Assembly: GCA_020186115.1 (NCBI GenBank) | Contig: WSYJ01000134.1 | Coordinates: forward strand, 186,001-250,000 | Reading direction: 5' to 3' | Length of the DNA stretch: 64,000 nt | DNA from: Histomonas meleagridis | Taxonomy: Eukaryota; Parabasalia; Tritrichomonadida; Dientamoebidae | Shown: positions 9,371-20,220 of the stretch, piece after piece | How positions within the stretch are numbered: position 1 is the stretch's first letter | Layout: every line of letters starts with the position of its first letter | Translations under genes and position numbers: made by a program | Notes under the pieces: model-generated | Database searches by the model: none | What the model saw: the letters and a program-made list of their open reading frames with translations, nothing else | What the model was told of the DNA's origin: nothing

Positions 9371-10484
9371 GTAAATCAGTAAATTTGTAATGTGTAATTA
9401 TGTTTGTTGTATTGTGCACAACGATTAGATGTTAAAAAGAGCGGCACATTGCGTTTAAGAAGGGATTTTTACAAAGATATTACGTGTTTTAAACAATATA
9501 AAAACATTTCGTTTATTTAACTTTTAATGATTAGGTTTTTGATAATGAGTAATTAATTACACGAACTGTTCTTTTTATGTGAAATTTACGTATGATCGTT
9601 TTCCATTTCTCCAACTTCATTTGTGCTTCTTTATCTTTAATATCCATTGGCGTGCAGAAAATTATACATTCTATCACTTCTTGAAACGTGCAAATAAAAA
9701 CAACTTTTGAAAATGATAAAAGCTTTTATCGCTGAAGGATTGACATTCATCTTCAAAAGAGAGCAAGTGTTGGTTTCCCTGATTCTTGTTCACACACAAC
9801 ACGAATTATCATCACCGTACGATATGTTAACCATATATCATTCCCAGTTATCTCTTACATTAAGGGATCATTATTACGAGAACGTATGTTGTAGACGTGT
9901 ACAGCGCATAATGGTAGGTATATAATGGAGTCGATTTTGCATACTTATTGAACAAACATGTTTGAATGCTTTTGAGTTAATTTAACATTTTCGAAACCAC
10001 CGTTGTTACTTTTGTAATTTGGTTCATTGTAATTATATTTTAACCAATTTCAAACAATTTTGTTTTAAATCATGAAAAATGTGTTAAATTAAATTAACTT
10101 CCTCAAAAAACTTTTCTTAATTAATTAAAACGTGTAAATCGATAACATTAGTTATATGTAATATGATAAGGGAACATTTTGGTGAGATATTTATTAATAA
10201 AATATCAATAATCATAAAAAATAAATTTAATTATTATGAATGACAATAATAATAAACTCAAAATAATGTTATCATGAATACAATTTTATAAAATTTTCAT
10301 GATAAAAATGATTAAAATCTAAACTTGATGGATGACATAGTTTTGCAAGCTTCATAAATCAAAAATTATATAATTTCATAATCAAACAATAACATTTCTT
10401 GAAACAATTAATTTTCAAAGAAGGCTGATAATATTATTATAATTACATAACAAAAACATAAAAGAACAAACGTTTATATAAAAA
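9371..10484. other. Intergenic, about 1.1 kb
   Basis: No convincing gene. A 72-residue frame at 9707-9925 is rejected. 10345-10460 is related to 11650-11850 (see the repeat entries). Confidence 0.45.
10345..10460. repeat. Flanking direct repeat, copy 1 (3' of the membrane pseudogene)
   Basis: Starts with AAGCTTCATAAATCAAAAAT and ends with AAGAAGGCTGATAATATTATTATAATTACATAA-type sequence. A diverged copy in the same orientation lies at 11650-11850, upstream of the gene. Confidence 0.7.
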
Positions 10485-11580
10485 TTATTCACTGTAACAA
10501 TGTGTCAAACTCACAATTTGGAAGAATTCGTCACTTTCAGGTGGAATATATTCCACTGATGCATTGATCTCAATGTCAAACTTATTTATCACTGGGCGAT
10601 ATATTGGAATCGTAATCAATCGATATATGTATCCGAGTCCTGCCCAAAACGCCATCATCGCTTTGCCAACTGCCGGACTCAACTTACCTTCCAATTTCTT
10701 TCGTCCAACAATACGAAGATCCGAATTATATGAATCTGTCTTGAATCCGCTGATGTCTGTCCACGTTATTTTTATTCCATTTTGATCTTTCTCCGGCAAA
10801 AACACGCGATATCTTTCTCGAAATGCGTTCACATATTCATCGACTCCTTCTGGATATGTCACGTTTAAATTGATTTGTGTCCATGCATAGTCACCAAGTT
10901 CTGGTATGTTATATGTTGTTGTGGCATTTGTTGCATTAATACGGAATGTTGGTGGATTACAATAGTAATAAGTTGTGCCCCCTTCGTTGTTTATAGAAAC
11001 ACCCGTAAAACCAATTTCAAGATATGGAAGCTCATTAATTGTTTCATTAATATCGCTTTCATATGATGAATATGACACTTGGTGACTGATTGCTTTATCA
11101 ACAGTTGTATCATTACGAATATATATTGGGCTCATGACACCAAAAAACAAAAAGGCACACACAAAAAAAAATGGAAATGATAACAAATATTCCACCGAAT
11201 TTAAATTCTATATATAAATCAAGTGGAAATGAGACCAAAAAAATTATTAAGCAACAATAATAGGTCCAATATAATGCAAGAGGTGTGGTTGCAACTTCCA
11301 AGAAATCAAGTTGGGGATTTTGTTTTTTGGCTTCAAGATATTCACTGCGTGGAATAAAAAAAGAACAAAAGAAAAGTATTGTGAAGAAAACTATTAAGGC
11401 ACCACATACCACAAAACCTATTATATCGCACTTTGTGAGTTCAGGCCATTCAAATTCCTCTTTTGGAGTTGGTTCTGAAGGATTAGAAGGTGGAGTATTT
11501 GCATCATCAGAATAGCCTTGTTTATGTTCAACATCTTCTTTGTAAAAATCTTTCATTTCGAAGTCGAATTTTTCATTCAT
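10485..11580 (-). pseudogene. Two-part multi-pass membrane protein, frameshifted at a poly-T run
   Basis: Two overlapping frames (11580 down to 11113, and 11195 down to 10485) form one protein homologous to the gene at 43161-44180. The first part has a Pro/Glu-rich cytoplasmic N-terminus (MNEKFDFEMKDF) and three to four hydrophobic segments. The second continues from the last membrane segment into an extracellular-looking domain with N-glycosylation sites (NATNATT, NVTYPEG), then a short hydrophobic stretch (GKAMMAFWAGLGYIYRL) and the C-terminus. The frames switch in the overlap, most simply at the nine-base homopolymer 11163-11171. The ATG at 11578-11580 is preferred over an upstream TTG. 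No named family is recognised. It may be intact if the homopolymer length is wrong in the assembly. Confidence 0.75.
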
Positions 11581-11649
11581 TATCCAAAAAATTTTGTGTT
11601 CCGTCACTTTTTTCAATTTACCGTTCGATTAATTGAAATTGGCCCTTTT

Positions 11650-11850
11650 TTGTAAGCTTCATAAATCAAAAATAATGTGGTAAGAGAAAAAGTGGAGAAA
11701 GTGAAGTCAGTCGCTTTTCCTCTTGCAACACATAAATCAATAATATAATTTCAAAATCAAATATCATTTCATGAAACAATTAATTTCGTAAAATAAAGCT
11801 CCGAAGAAGGTTTATAACATTATTATAATTACATAATAAAAAACAAATAC
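11650..11850. repeat. Flanking direct repeat, copy 2 (5' of the membrane pseudogene)
   Basis: Matches 10345-10460, with an extra insert of about 60 bp (AGAGAAAAAGTGGAGAAAG region) near its start. Copy 1 is the 3' flank of the gene, so this may be the 3' flank of a lost neighbouring copy. Confidence 0.65.
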
Positions 11851-12316
11851 AAGGACCTTGAAAACCAGATATTACTGAAACCATTTTTCAACATGAATTC
11901 TCGAATGTCCGGTAAGAATTCAGCATTCCAAATCTTCATTTAGAACCAAAAGAGTACTTACTACCAAGATTCTAAATCCCGTTTAATCTCTCTCAGTTTC
12001 ATGCAATACTAAGTAAATTTCCAATTTATTAATGAATTTTTTAATGAGATAATTTCTGTGGATGAATTTGCATTGATTCAAGTTTACGAATAGAACTGAT
12101 TTTTTGTCACACTTGAATGAAATTTAATAAATCTCAATGTTAGAGGGCATTCCGGGCTCTCTCAGCATCCTGGGTCCCCTTCGGGTTCCCGGCATTATAT
12201 ACCCATAATAAATCATTTTGAGTTATCTCAAAAAAAAATAAATTAGTCAAAATTTCGATGACCGTTAAAACATATTAACGGTCAATAACCGTTTTGGCCA
12301 GCCTTTTTAAAATCGA
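11851..12316. other. Intergenic upstream of RPL12
   Basis: Contains a 17-mer (TCAGCATTCCAAATCTT, 11920-11936) that recurs at 33503-33519, the GC-rich structured element at about 12140-12207, and AACGG/CCGTT motifs at 12265-12295 just before RPL12. Confidence 0.5.
12140..12207 (-). other. GC-rich structured element, type 1
   Basis: On the minus strand it starts GGGTATATAATGC then CGGGAACCCGAAGGGGACCC and ends with GAGCCCGGAATGCCC. It can pair CCGGG with CCCGG around inner CCC/GGG hairpins. It is a sharp GC island in AT-rich DNA and shares the box GGTATATAATGC (12203-12192), then CGGGA and CCCGAA, with the element at 63219-63292. It could be a small structured RNA or a transposon end; no known RNA class is recognised. 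Confidence 0.5.
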
Positions 12317-12796
12317 ATGTCACAAGAAGTTGTTATTCGCGTTCGTGTTTGGGGCGGTGAATCAGGTGTTACAGCAAAACTTGCGCCGCGTTTAGGTCCA
12401 CTTGGTGTTAACTCTGGTCAAGTTGGTCAACAAGTTGCCAAAGCTACAGAAGAATATAAAGGATATCGTTGCACAGTACAAATCACAATTGTGGATCGTC
12501 AAGCAACAATTTCAGTTGTTCCATCCACATCTACACTTATCATTCATGCACTTCAAGAACCACATCGTGATCGTAAGAAGACAAAGAATGTTAAACACAC
12601 TGGCAGCCTTACACTTGACAACGTCATTGATATTGCTCGTCAAATGAGACATAAGTCAATGTCAAAGACACTCGCAGGAACAGTCAAAGAAGTTCTTGGT
12701 ACATGTCAAGCAATGGGAGCACAATGCGAAGGACAAAACGCAAAAGTCATCCAAAAGAAGATCTCTTCGGGCGAAATCTCAATTCCAAATGAGTAA
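12317..12796 (+). CDS. RPL12: 60S ribosomal protein L12 (uL11)
   Basis: A 159-residue protein of normal length. The N-terminal domain has KLAPRLGPLGVNSGQVGQQV, the uL11 loop that contacts the GTPase-associated rRNA. The C-terminal rRNA-binding domain has KHTGSLTLDNVIDIARQM and LGTCQAMGAQCEG. The ATG at 12317 is the first in the frame. AACGG/CCGTT and a pyrimidine stretch precede it, as at RPS27. It forms the base of the P-stalk. Confidence 0.97.
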   Translation: MSQEVVIRVRVWGGESGVTAKLAPRLGPLGVNSGQVGQQVAKATEEYKGYRCTVQITIVDRQATISVVPSTSTLIIHALQEPHRDRKKTKNVKHTGSLTLDNVIDIARQMRHKSMSKTLAGTVKEVLGTCQAMGAQCEGQNAKVIQKKISSGEISIPNE

Positions 12797-13759
12797 ATCA
12801 GAATCATAATTTTTCTTACATCACATTTCACAGTAAAGCTTAAATGCATTTTTATATTCTTTTCTCTTGTTGCCAAATTTTTGTTTGTAATATGAAAATT
12901 TTGTCGATTCGTGTAAATTGTATAAAAAGTGGCGAAATAATGGCGGTTATTATAAAGAGTTATGCACAAGCGATTTTCATGACCTTGTAAATAATTAGTA
13001 AAGAGTCAAATAAAAAGTTCATATAATGTAAATAAATGGTACATCATGTGCACTGTTTAATATGAATTTTTTAAGAATTGTTTAATAATTAAATGATCTC
13101 GAATAATTGATTATTTATTAAAAAATATATTTAATTCATCCCATTCTTATATATTTTAGCTAACATTCATTATAGATTTTTGAATTAGACGAAATTCTTG
13201 AAAATGATTTGATCAATATAAAATACTAAAATTTATGAATTTGTCAAATTGAAAAATAAAAATATTTCAAAATATAAACTGATGATATTAAATGTTTTAA
13301 TTGAATAAAAAAATCTAATAAATGAAAATCATCATTTTAAGAATAAAAAATTGAGTTTTTTTTTTGATCCCCCCTCGAAAAATCGGTTTTAATTTAACAA
13401 TAGATTGAACTTGTTTAAAAATAAAACATATCTCATAACCCTTGGAATAAATTTTTTCAAATTGAACCAAAAGCATTCAAAAGTATCCCAATCGCCTGAA
13501 TGAAGATTGAATATTATCCGACAATTTAAGTGAGGAAAAAATAAAATTTTAATTAAGATATTTTGTTCTGATTAGCTTGTTCGATGGTCGAAACTTAAGT
13601 TTCCTATTTAAATATAAAATGGTTTTGGCATTTGTGCCCTTTTATACAGTTTTTGATGTAACAAATTACAGATGTTTATACTCATATCATAATACCACAA
13701 TTTAATGGTTAATAAAAGTACTAATTGGAATATTGTTCCTAACTTCAGATGCAGCAAGA
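12797..13759. other. Intergenic, about 960 bp
   Basis: Very AT-rich with long A/T runs and a small C-run (GATCCCCCCTCG at about 13366). No gene seen. Confidence 0.45.
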
Positions 13760-14670
13760 TATAGATCTTTTGCATTGTTAATTTTTTTGGTTTAATAGCC
13801 TGGATTTAAGGATCGCCCAACATATCAATCACATTGAGATCTGATTAAGAGGATGGCCATTTTAAGTCATCTGCAAGTAAGGTAGCCCTTCCATCCAAAA
13901 AGAGTTTTGTAGACTTTGCTTTGTCCTGCTGGAATATGTAAATTAAATTTCCATCAATTTCCACTGATTTATATTTAAAATCCTTGCAGATACAGGCCCA
14001 AACCATAATTTTAATGAAATACTTAATTTAAACTCTCTCTTTAATAATACTGCTCATCAAAATCGAGTAAAGGATGAACACGAACCTTCTTTCTAGAGGG
14101 TTCAAGAGAAATAATCGATTCATCAAGATCAACTCAAGTTAATATATGGTAAAAGGTTAGCGGGATCTTCTGAGCAAAACTGACTCGATATTGTTTTTGC
14201 TTATCTGATAGTTTTTCTTATGGTTGCTGATATTTTGTCTCGAAACCAAGAGAATTGGCATTTCTATTAACAGTAGATTCAGACATTTTTATATCATATT
14301 GTTGACTGAGATATGATATTTCTATATTTGTAATATGAGAGCTTTTAATATTCATAGGAACGAAGTGAAATCTGAATTGAGATAATGTATCACTATTTGA
14401 ATTAGGTTTATCCCAGTTTTTCATTATTTGTAGAATCCTTGATACTGTTGACTTTGAAACATTTGATATATTTGCATTTTCCGGTGTTGTTAAACCAGCA
14501 CCAGCATTGCATGCTACTTGTAATTGTTTTTGCTGATCAATTTTATTATAATTTCGCATTAAAATAAAGGCGCCAAAATTTTGTTTCATCTCATCGAACT
14601 TTCTATTAAGAATTGAACGTAGTTCAGAGAATAAAATAATTTTCAATGTTTTGTTCGTTATTTCTTTCAT
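13760..14670 (-). pseudogene. Decayed Tc1-like (IS630/Tc1-mariner superfamily) transposase
   Basis: The 5' part (14670 down to 14218, ATG at 14668-14670) is open for 150 codons and holds a paired HTH: NISNVSKSTVSRILQIMKNW, then YLSQQYDIKMSESTVNRNAN. Downstream the frame is broken, but catalytic-domain pieces remain. KIMVWACICKDF and IFQQDKAKST lie near 14000-13925, and LKWPSS-stop-SDLNVID (from WPxxSPDLNPIE) near 13850-13810. Stops and frameshifts show an old inactive copy. No inverted terminal repeats were found by eye. Confidence 0.75.
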
Positions 14671-14913
14671 ATTTGCTGTCCCAGCGGTTTTGAGTCTAAC
14701 TTTATATATTTTTATAGTATATTTTTTATAAAATCAGTTTGGATCATTATAAAAAAGTCATGTTTTGTTTATGAAAATTATTCTTACATGATTTTTCGCC
14801 TTAAATATAATTTTAAAAGCTCATTTCTATTATATAATTCCATTTATTATTGACTATAATTCATCCAAATAAAAATTGGAGATTTGAAATCAAATTTATG
14901 CAAAGATTTTGTG

Positions 14914-16690
14914 TTATTTTTTTATAATTTTGATTGCCACCAATAATCTAACTATTTCTGTGTGGCCATATTGTGATGTTTTATTAATTGCTGTTTGAAA
15001 TATTTTGATCAAAAAGTAATTTAACTGTTTCTGTGTGATGATTCTCAGTTGCTATCATAAGTGCTGTCCGAAGTAATTTAAATAATTTCCAAATATTATT
15101 TTGAAATATCAAATTATAAAAATAAATATTAATTAAAACAAATAAATACCTTTAGCATTAATATCAATTCCTTCTTGTTCAAGAAGTAATATAACTATCT
15201 CTATATAACCATTTTCAGATGCAAATATAAGTGTTGTCCGAAGTAATTTAAATAATTTCTAAATATTATTTTGAAATTCTAAATTATTAAAATAAATTAT
15301 AAATAAAACAAATAAATATCTTTAGCATTAATATCAATTCCTTTTTGTTCAAGAAGTAATTTAACTATTTCTGTATGACCATTTAAAGATGCCCAAATAA
15401 GTGCTGTTCTAAATAATTTAAATAATTTCCAAGTATAAAATGTGTATTTCAAAACAATGGAATCAACTTCATTTTTAGTGTTGATATCATTTATTTTTTG
15501 TTCTAAAATATATTTAACAAGTTCAATGTTTCCCGACTTTACTGAGTAAACTAAAATATCTTTCGGAATTTGACATAATGCTCGAAAATGTTTGATAAGA
15601 ATTATATTTCCTTCATTTGCTGCTTCATTTATCATATCATCATTTATTTTCATACCTTCTTGAAGCAAATAAGAAAAAATTTCATAATTACCAGATAAAA
15701 TACATTTTTTACCTAATTGTTTTAATGTTTTAATTTCAGCGATTTTATTTTCATAAAGATAACTGAAAATTTCATATCGATGATATCCAAATGCAATTTC
15801 ATATGCAATTTCAAAAGATGAATGATTTTGTTCACATAAATGATTAATTTCTTCATTTCCACCTGCAATTGCATATTTACCTGTGATTTCTACTTTTGCA
15901 CTGTTCATAAGTAAATATTTAAAACATTTAACAGATCCAAAAAATGCTGCATAATCAATTAATGTAACATTTTCTTGATTAATAAATGAACATCTTTCAT
16001 AAAGTGATGGCATAATATATTGATTAAAATCAAAATTTGTTTGTGATGATATTTGAAATCATTTTGTGATGATATTTCTTGAAGTTTTTCGATTTCATCT
16101 TTTCGAATTATTTGCGCAATTGCATTTGGATTGTTTCCTTCTCTAATTAATTTTTTGTGAATCTCAAAATTATTCTTCGATAGTCCTTCATAATTCTCGA
16201 AGATATCGATAATCTCTTTAGTTAAATAATATTTTTTTTCTATCATCTTCTTTCATATAATATACAAAATATGGAGTACAAATATTAGGAAAAATATTCG
16301 GATTACACAAATTATGCTCAATCATATCGTTGATTATATGTTTTGCTTCTTTTGATACAAGGGATGAAATATACTCAATAAAAATTTTTATAATTTGTGA
16401 ACTTTCATTCATTTCTGCTTCTTTTGATTGAATTCAAACTCCAAATATTATAAATAGATATAAAATTTATTACCTCGAAAAATAAATGTTGAATAAACAA
16501 TATGGCAAATGAAAAAATTTATCATACAAGGCTTAAATGTATCAAATAATTGTATTGTCTGATGAACAGATGAGTCGAGATTTTCTTCCTTTAAATGAAA
16601 AACAATTTGTTGGAGAGAATTCAATGATTCTATGAATGGTGACTGATTGGTGATGACAGATTCACTGCTGCAAGCGACACATTCATTCAT
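14914..16690 (-). pseudogene. Ankyrin locus A: broken DUF3447-type head plus 170-bp ankyrin modules
   Basis: Starts at ATG 16688-16690. The head is spread over several frames: 16690-16448, 16412-16218, 16246-15959, then 16013-15297. At least four frameshifts are visible; one coincides with an imperfect short tandem duplication of TTTGTGATGATATTT at about 16040-16075. The last frame has typical head sequence (LIDYAAFFGSVKCFKYLLMN, GKYAIAGGNEEI) and runs through an in-frame 63-nt spacer into the first repeated module (TALIWASLNGHTEIVKLLL, start 15407). Modules follow at 15237 and 15067 (170-bp steps), then a fused terminal module (SQYGHTEIVRLLV) ends in TAA at 14914-14916. The head is clearly decayed. 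The modules follow the same plan as in loci B and D. Confidence 0.8.
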
Positions 16691-17190
16691 TAATTTTGAG
16701 TATTCAAAAAGTCGTGAATTAACGTTTTACTTTCTTATTAAACGTTCGAAATTGTAATTTTCAATTTTTGCAAAAATAATTTCATAATCATCAAAAAAAC
16801 GCCCAATGTAACACATATAACGCGACGGCACACTCATAAGTTATCTTTTGATATACATTTTCATCAATTTTATACATTTCTAATCATAATTTAGGAATGT
16901 TAAACAATTTAATTTAACAAGCATGCAGAAAAGGGCACAAAAAGTTCATGTTGAAAATGCTTAAGATACAAGTTTAATGAAAGATATCCAATGTTCAATT
17001 TGAATTGCCGACCGTTTAATTTCATCAAAAAAGGAAAGAACGATACACCGATGTTTCCAGAATTTTGGCCGGTTTTGAAAAAGTTATCGGGTTTCGTTAT
17101 CGAACTGACACCATTCAAAATTGAATGATATAACCGAAGTGAAGCGAAGTTCACTTTTTGACAATGTTCGTTTGATTCCATAAACGAAAG
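16691..17190. other. Intergenic with initiator-like motif
   Basis: TCACTTTTTGA at 17151-17161 lies 32 bp before the next ATG. A 104-residue minus-strand frame overlaps this promoter and is rejected as chance. Confidence 0.45.
17151..17158 (+). promoter_or_regulatory. TCACTTTT initiator-like motif
   Basis: Located 32 bp upstream of ATG 17191, same orientation as the gene. Confidence 0.5.
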
Positions 17191-19626
17191 ATGTTTATCC
17201 AAGGGTTCGACCTTGAAAGCCAAACTTCAAATATCGAGACAACACATAATGGCGAGAAAAATTTCCAAGAAATGGTTGTCGGAGCAAATGGACATTACAT
17301 GAATCAATATTATCAAATTACATCGAAATCTAAAATTCAAGGAGTCAAAATCCCAAATCCAAGGCGTTTTGCATCGTATGAAAAATACAAAATTGGATTC
17401 AATAATTATGTAAATTCTTCTGACAAATTATACAAATTTTCAATTCTTCCAATTCCTGTATCTGAATTCATGCACAAGCCTCCAATGCCACCACTATCAA
17501 TCAAAATCCCAGATTACAAAGCACGTGTCGATGTACCGCCAGATAATCTTTTGTATTTATCTGACATTTGTATTTCAGGCGCATGTTTTGTACCAAATGC
17601 TTCTCTCCCAGCGAAACTTGGAAATCGTTTCGAAGTACCCATCAGTACTATGATTGTTTCGACTCCACAATGGAATTCGCAAGTGATCACACATCCACCG
17701 ATTCCTGAATGTTATGACACGTTCGAAGACTTTCAAAAAGCGTATCTATCATGGTATGAACTTTCTAAATCAGCGGCATTACTTCCATCGCATCCAGACT
17801 CGATGAAGGAATTCATTCAACTCCAACCGCAGAAGGAATTTCCCAAACCGCCCGAACCAGACACAGCTTCTGAAACTATATCAGTTCGGTCGTCACGCAA
17901 AAAGCGCCGCATACCAAGAGGACATCATCGTATGACGATGCCTGTTCGTGCTACGTTGAATCCTAAGTACATATTCCAGATCGATTCCAAGAGCAAACTT
18001 CTTCTCCAAAATGTATTCAATTTAAGTCTATTACAATATCCACGCATCAAAACGCATCTCCGGTTCAACAAGAAGGTGACGTTTGATTTCCTTACTCAAA
18101 CTCCGACAGATGAGATACAAAATATATGTGATTATGGATGTGAAACTCCAGTCAATAACTTCGATGTTATCATGAGCGTCAAACAAACGTTTCGTATTCA
18201 AGATCCAACAGAAGTTCATATTGATCCATGTAGTTCAGATTTCCTTCAATACTTAGAGAAAGTTATCATTTCTAAGTCGCCGGCACTTAACTATCAATGT
18301 CTTCTTATTATCGAATCGATTTTTAAGAATAACTCTGATACGTTTATATCGTATTTATATGAAGATCTTCAAATGTTCTATTATATTACATCTGTTGTTG
18401 CAGTATATTCATTAACACCATTTGCAGTTGCTAAGCCATCAGATTTTAGTAATTCGAAACATTCACAGATATTAAATGAATTCCAAAAAGTTCTTCTTCA
18501 TCATCATTACATGACAATTATTGCTAAGACATTTATAACATGTGTTCAAATATCATCGAAAATCGGAGTTTGCCTTGCATCTACGCAAGGAGATTTATGG
18601 GATTATTTAAAGAACTTCGATAAGAACATACCATTAATGTTCTTAGAATCGAATACAAATGACTTTTCTGCATCATTATTTAGGTTATTATTAATTGTCC
18701 CATGTCCTTATACGAAACAAATTCTTTCGCAATATAATCAAGATATGTTTCGTTATCTTAATACACTTTCTTCTAAGTCACCAACACATTTTAATGCGTT
18801 AGTGTATATAATATATAATTCAAAATCAATGAACTTTTGGTTTCTTGAACAATTTACTTTCTTTGCTCAAGAACCAAAGTTTAAGGATTTCAATTCACAT
18901 TTCATTGCATTTGTGAAAACTCTTTTGAAGTATTTTAAGGCTGAACGACTTGAGTTTTGTGGTTGGTTATCACCATTTTATACATTTTTACTTGAGAATA
19001 ATTATATTTCATTGTTACCACATATCGCACGATTCGTTAAAATGTATCATATAAATTTGCCTGAAGTAGAAAAACATATAAATCAAATGTTAATAAGTTC
19101 CGCTAATGAAATTTCATCAAATAGAATTAGTTCACATATATTAGTTTCATTTGCGGCTTTACTTGAATATAAAACTTCATTAAAAGTTCTTCCAAATTTG
19201 GCAACTTTGATTTCTCCATTATCAAAGTATTTAATTGTAAATAATGAAGAACTTGCTAAAGCTTCTTGGAAAGTTTATAGAAGTTTCGCGACTGCATATC
19301 CAAAGAAGTTTTACGAATTCGCTAAGGCAGAACGTGCTAATGGTAAAATGATGGAAGTGTTTAAGAAATTTGACCCAAATACATTTTATGAGTTCTCCAA
19401 ATTAGTTGATAAGATTTCAAGAAAAGGTGGAGAAGAAGCTTTGGGTCAAGCAAAACAGAGAAGAAAATCATTCGGATTTATAAATGTTGTGCCAAATAGA
19501 ATATTAAAAGAACTGGCAAAAGGTTTAAAGAAGGCAAACGTGCAATACACTCAACTAATAAGCTGCATGAATAGAAAGAACCAGCCAAAGGCTCAACAAG
19601 CTATAGATATGCTGTTTGTTAAGTAA
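17191..19626 (+). CDS. Large helical-repeat protein, function unknown
   Basis: 811 residues from ATG 17191. The first 250 residues are of low predicted order, with Pro-rich stretches (MHKPPMPPLSIKIPDYK) and a basic cluster (SRKKRRIPRGHHRM, about 232-245) that could be a nuclear signal. Residues of about 270-770 are almost entirely alpha-helical, with regular Leu/Phe spacing typical of HEAT/ARM-like arrays. The C-terminus is basic. No catalytic motif or membrane segment is seen, and no family could be named. Codon use is GC-richer in the 5' third than in the middle. Two inverted repeats follow the stop codon. Confidence 0.75.
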   Translation: MFIQGFDLESQTSNIETTHNGEKNFQEMVVGANGHYMNQYYQITSKSKIQGVKIPNPRRFASYEKYKIGFNNYVNSSDKLYKFSILPIPVSEFMHKPPMPPLSIKIPDYKARVDVPPDNLLYLSDICISGACFVPNASLPAKLGNRFEVPISTMIVSTPQWNSQVITHPPIPECYDTFEDFQKAYLSWYELSKSAALLPSHPDSMKEFIQLQPQKEFPKPPEPDTASETISVRSSRKKRRIPRGHHRMTMPVRATLNPKYIFQIDSKSKLLLQNVFNLSLLQYPRIKTHLRFNKKVTFDFLTQTPTDEIQNICDYGCETPVNNFDVIMSVKQTFRIQDPTEVHIDPCSSDFLQYLEKVIISKSPALNYQCLLIIESIFKNNSDTFISYLYEDLQMFYYITSVVAVYSLTPFAVAKPSDFSNSKHSQILNEFQKVLLHHHYMTIIAKTFITCVQISSKIGVCLASTQGDLWDYLKNFDKNIPLMFLESNTNDFSASLFRLLLIVPCPYTKQILSQYNQDMFRYLNTLSSKSPTHFNALVYIIYNSKSMNFWFLEQFTFFAQEPKFKDFNSHFIAFVKTLLKYFKAERLEFCGWLSPFYTFLLENNYISLLPHIARFVKMYHINLPEVEKHINQMLISSANEISSNRISSHILVSFAALLEYKTSLKVLPNLATLISPLSKYLIVNNEELAKASWKVYRSFATAYPKKFYEFAKAERANGKMMEVFKKFDPNTFYEFSKLVDKISRKGGEEALGQAKQRRKSFGFINVVPNRILKELAKGLKKANVQYTQLISCMNRKNQPKAQQAIDMLFVK

Positions 19627-19632
19627 TCAAGC

Positions 19633-19674
19633 CATCAAATTTGATGCGGGGGTTATAAAGGGGTAAAATACCCC
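19633..19674. terminator. Two hairpin-forming inverted repeats just after a stop codon
   Basis: CATCAAATTTGATG (19633-19646, perfect palindrome) and GGGGTA-AAA-TACCCC (19660-19674) lie 7 and 34 bp after the stop at 19624-19626. They could form RNA stem-loops in the 3' UTR. A role in termination or processing is inferred. Confidence 0.4.
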
Positions 19675-20220
19675 ATTAAGAGCGGTTTTATCGGCTTTGT
19701 TAATTTATTAACTAAATATTAGATTTCACGATTAATCATTTTTAACCTAAGAAATGAAAAGAGTAACTTCAAACAAACAATTTTTAATTTCAGGAAAATT
19801 CTAAATAATCAGCAAAATTAATAATTTTTGAGTTATTTATCCATTTAATTTCACATATGTTTATGTTATCAGATGAATAGTGTATAGATTTTTTGTTTTT
19901 CAAACGTAATCATAAAAAGCATTATTTTCCATTCAGAAAAAAAAATAATTTTTCATATGTGTAAAAGCAGGGAAAGTAAAGGGCATGAATTCAGTAGAAA
20001 AATGAGAAATATGTTCATAAAATTTTATCATGGTTTGACTTAGGAGAAGCCGGAAGAAATTATCATACGTTAAGTCACTTCACTTGCGTTTAGCCTTCAG
20101 CAGAAAAATGCATTCAAAAAATATCGTTTTCCTCCTCAAAAAGCTCGGTTGTTGTATCAAAAGTTCTATCGTCTGCCTCCAGAAATACAAAAACGTTAAT
20201 AGCAAAAAGCAGACAATAAA
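19675..20220. other. Intergenic upstream of CK1
   Basis: AT-rich; AGTCACTTCACTTG near 20071-20084 is a possible initiator-type site. No gene seen. Confidence 0.4.

Noticed and set aside
9707-9925. 72-residue frame as a small gene
   Set aside because: Non-ATG start, no recognisable features, AT-rich gap; likely chance.
16909-17223. 104-residue minus-strand frame
   Set aside because: Overlaps the promoter and the first codons of the 811-residue gene; no supporting features.
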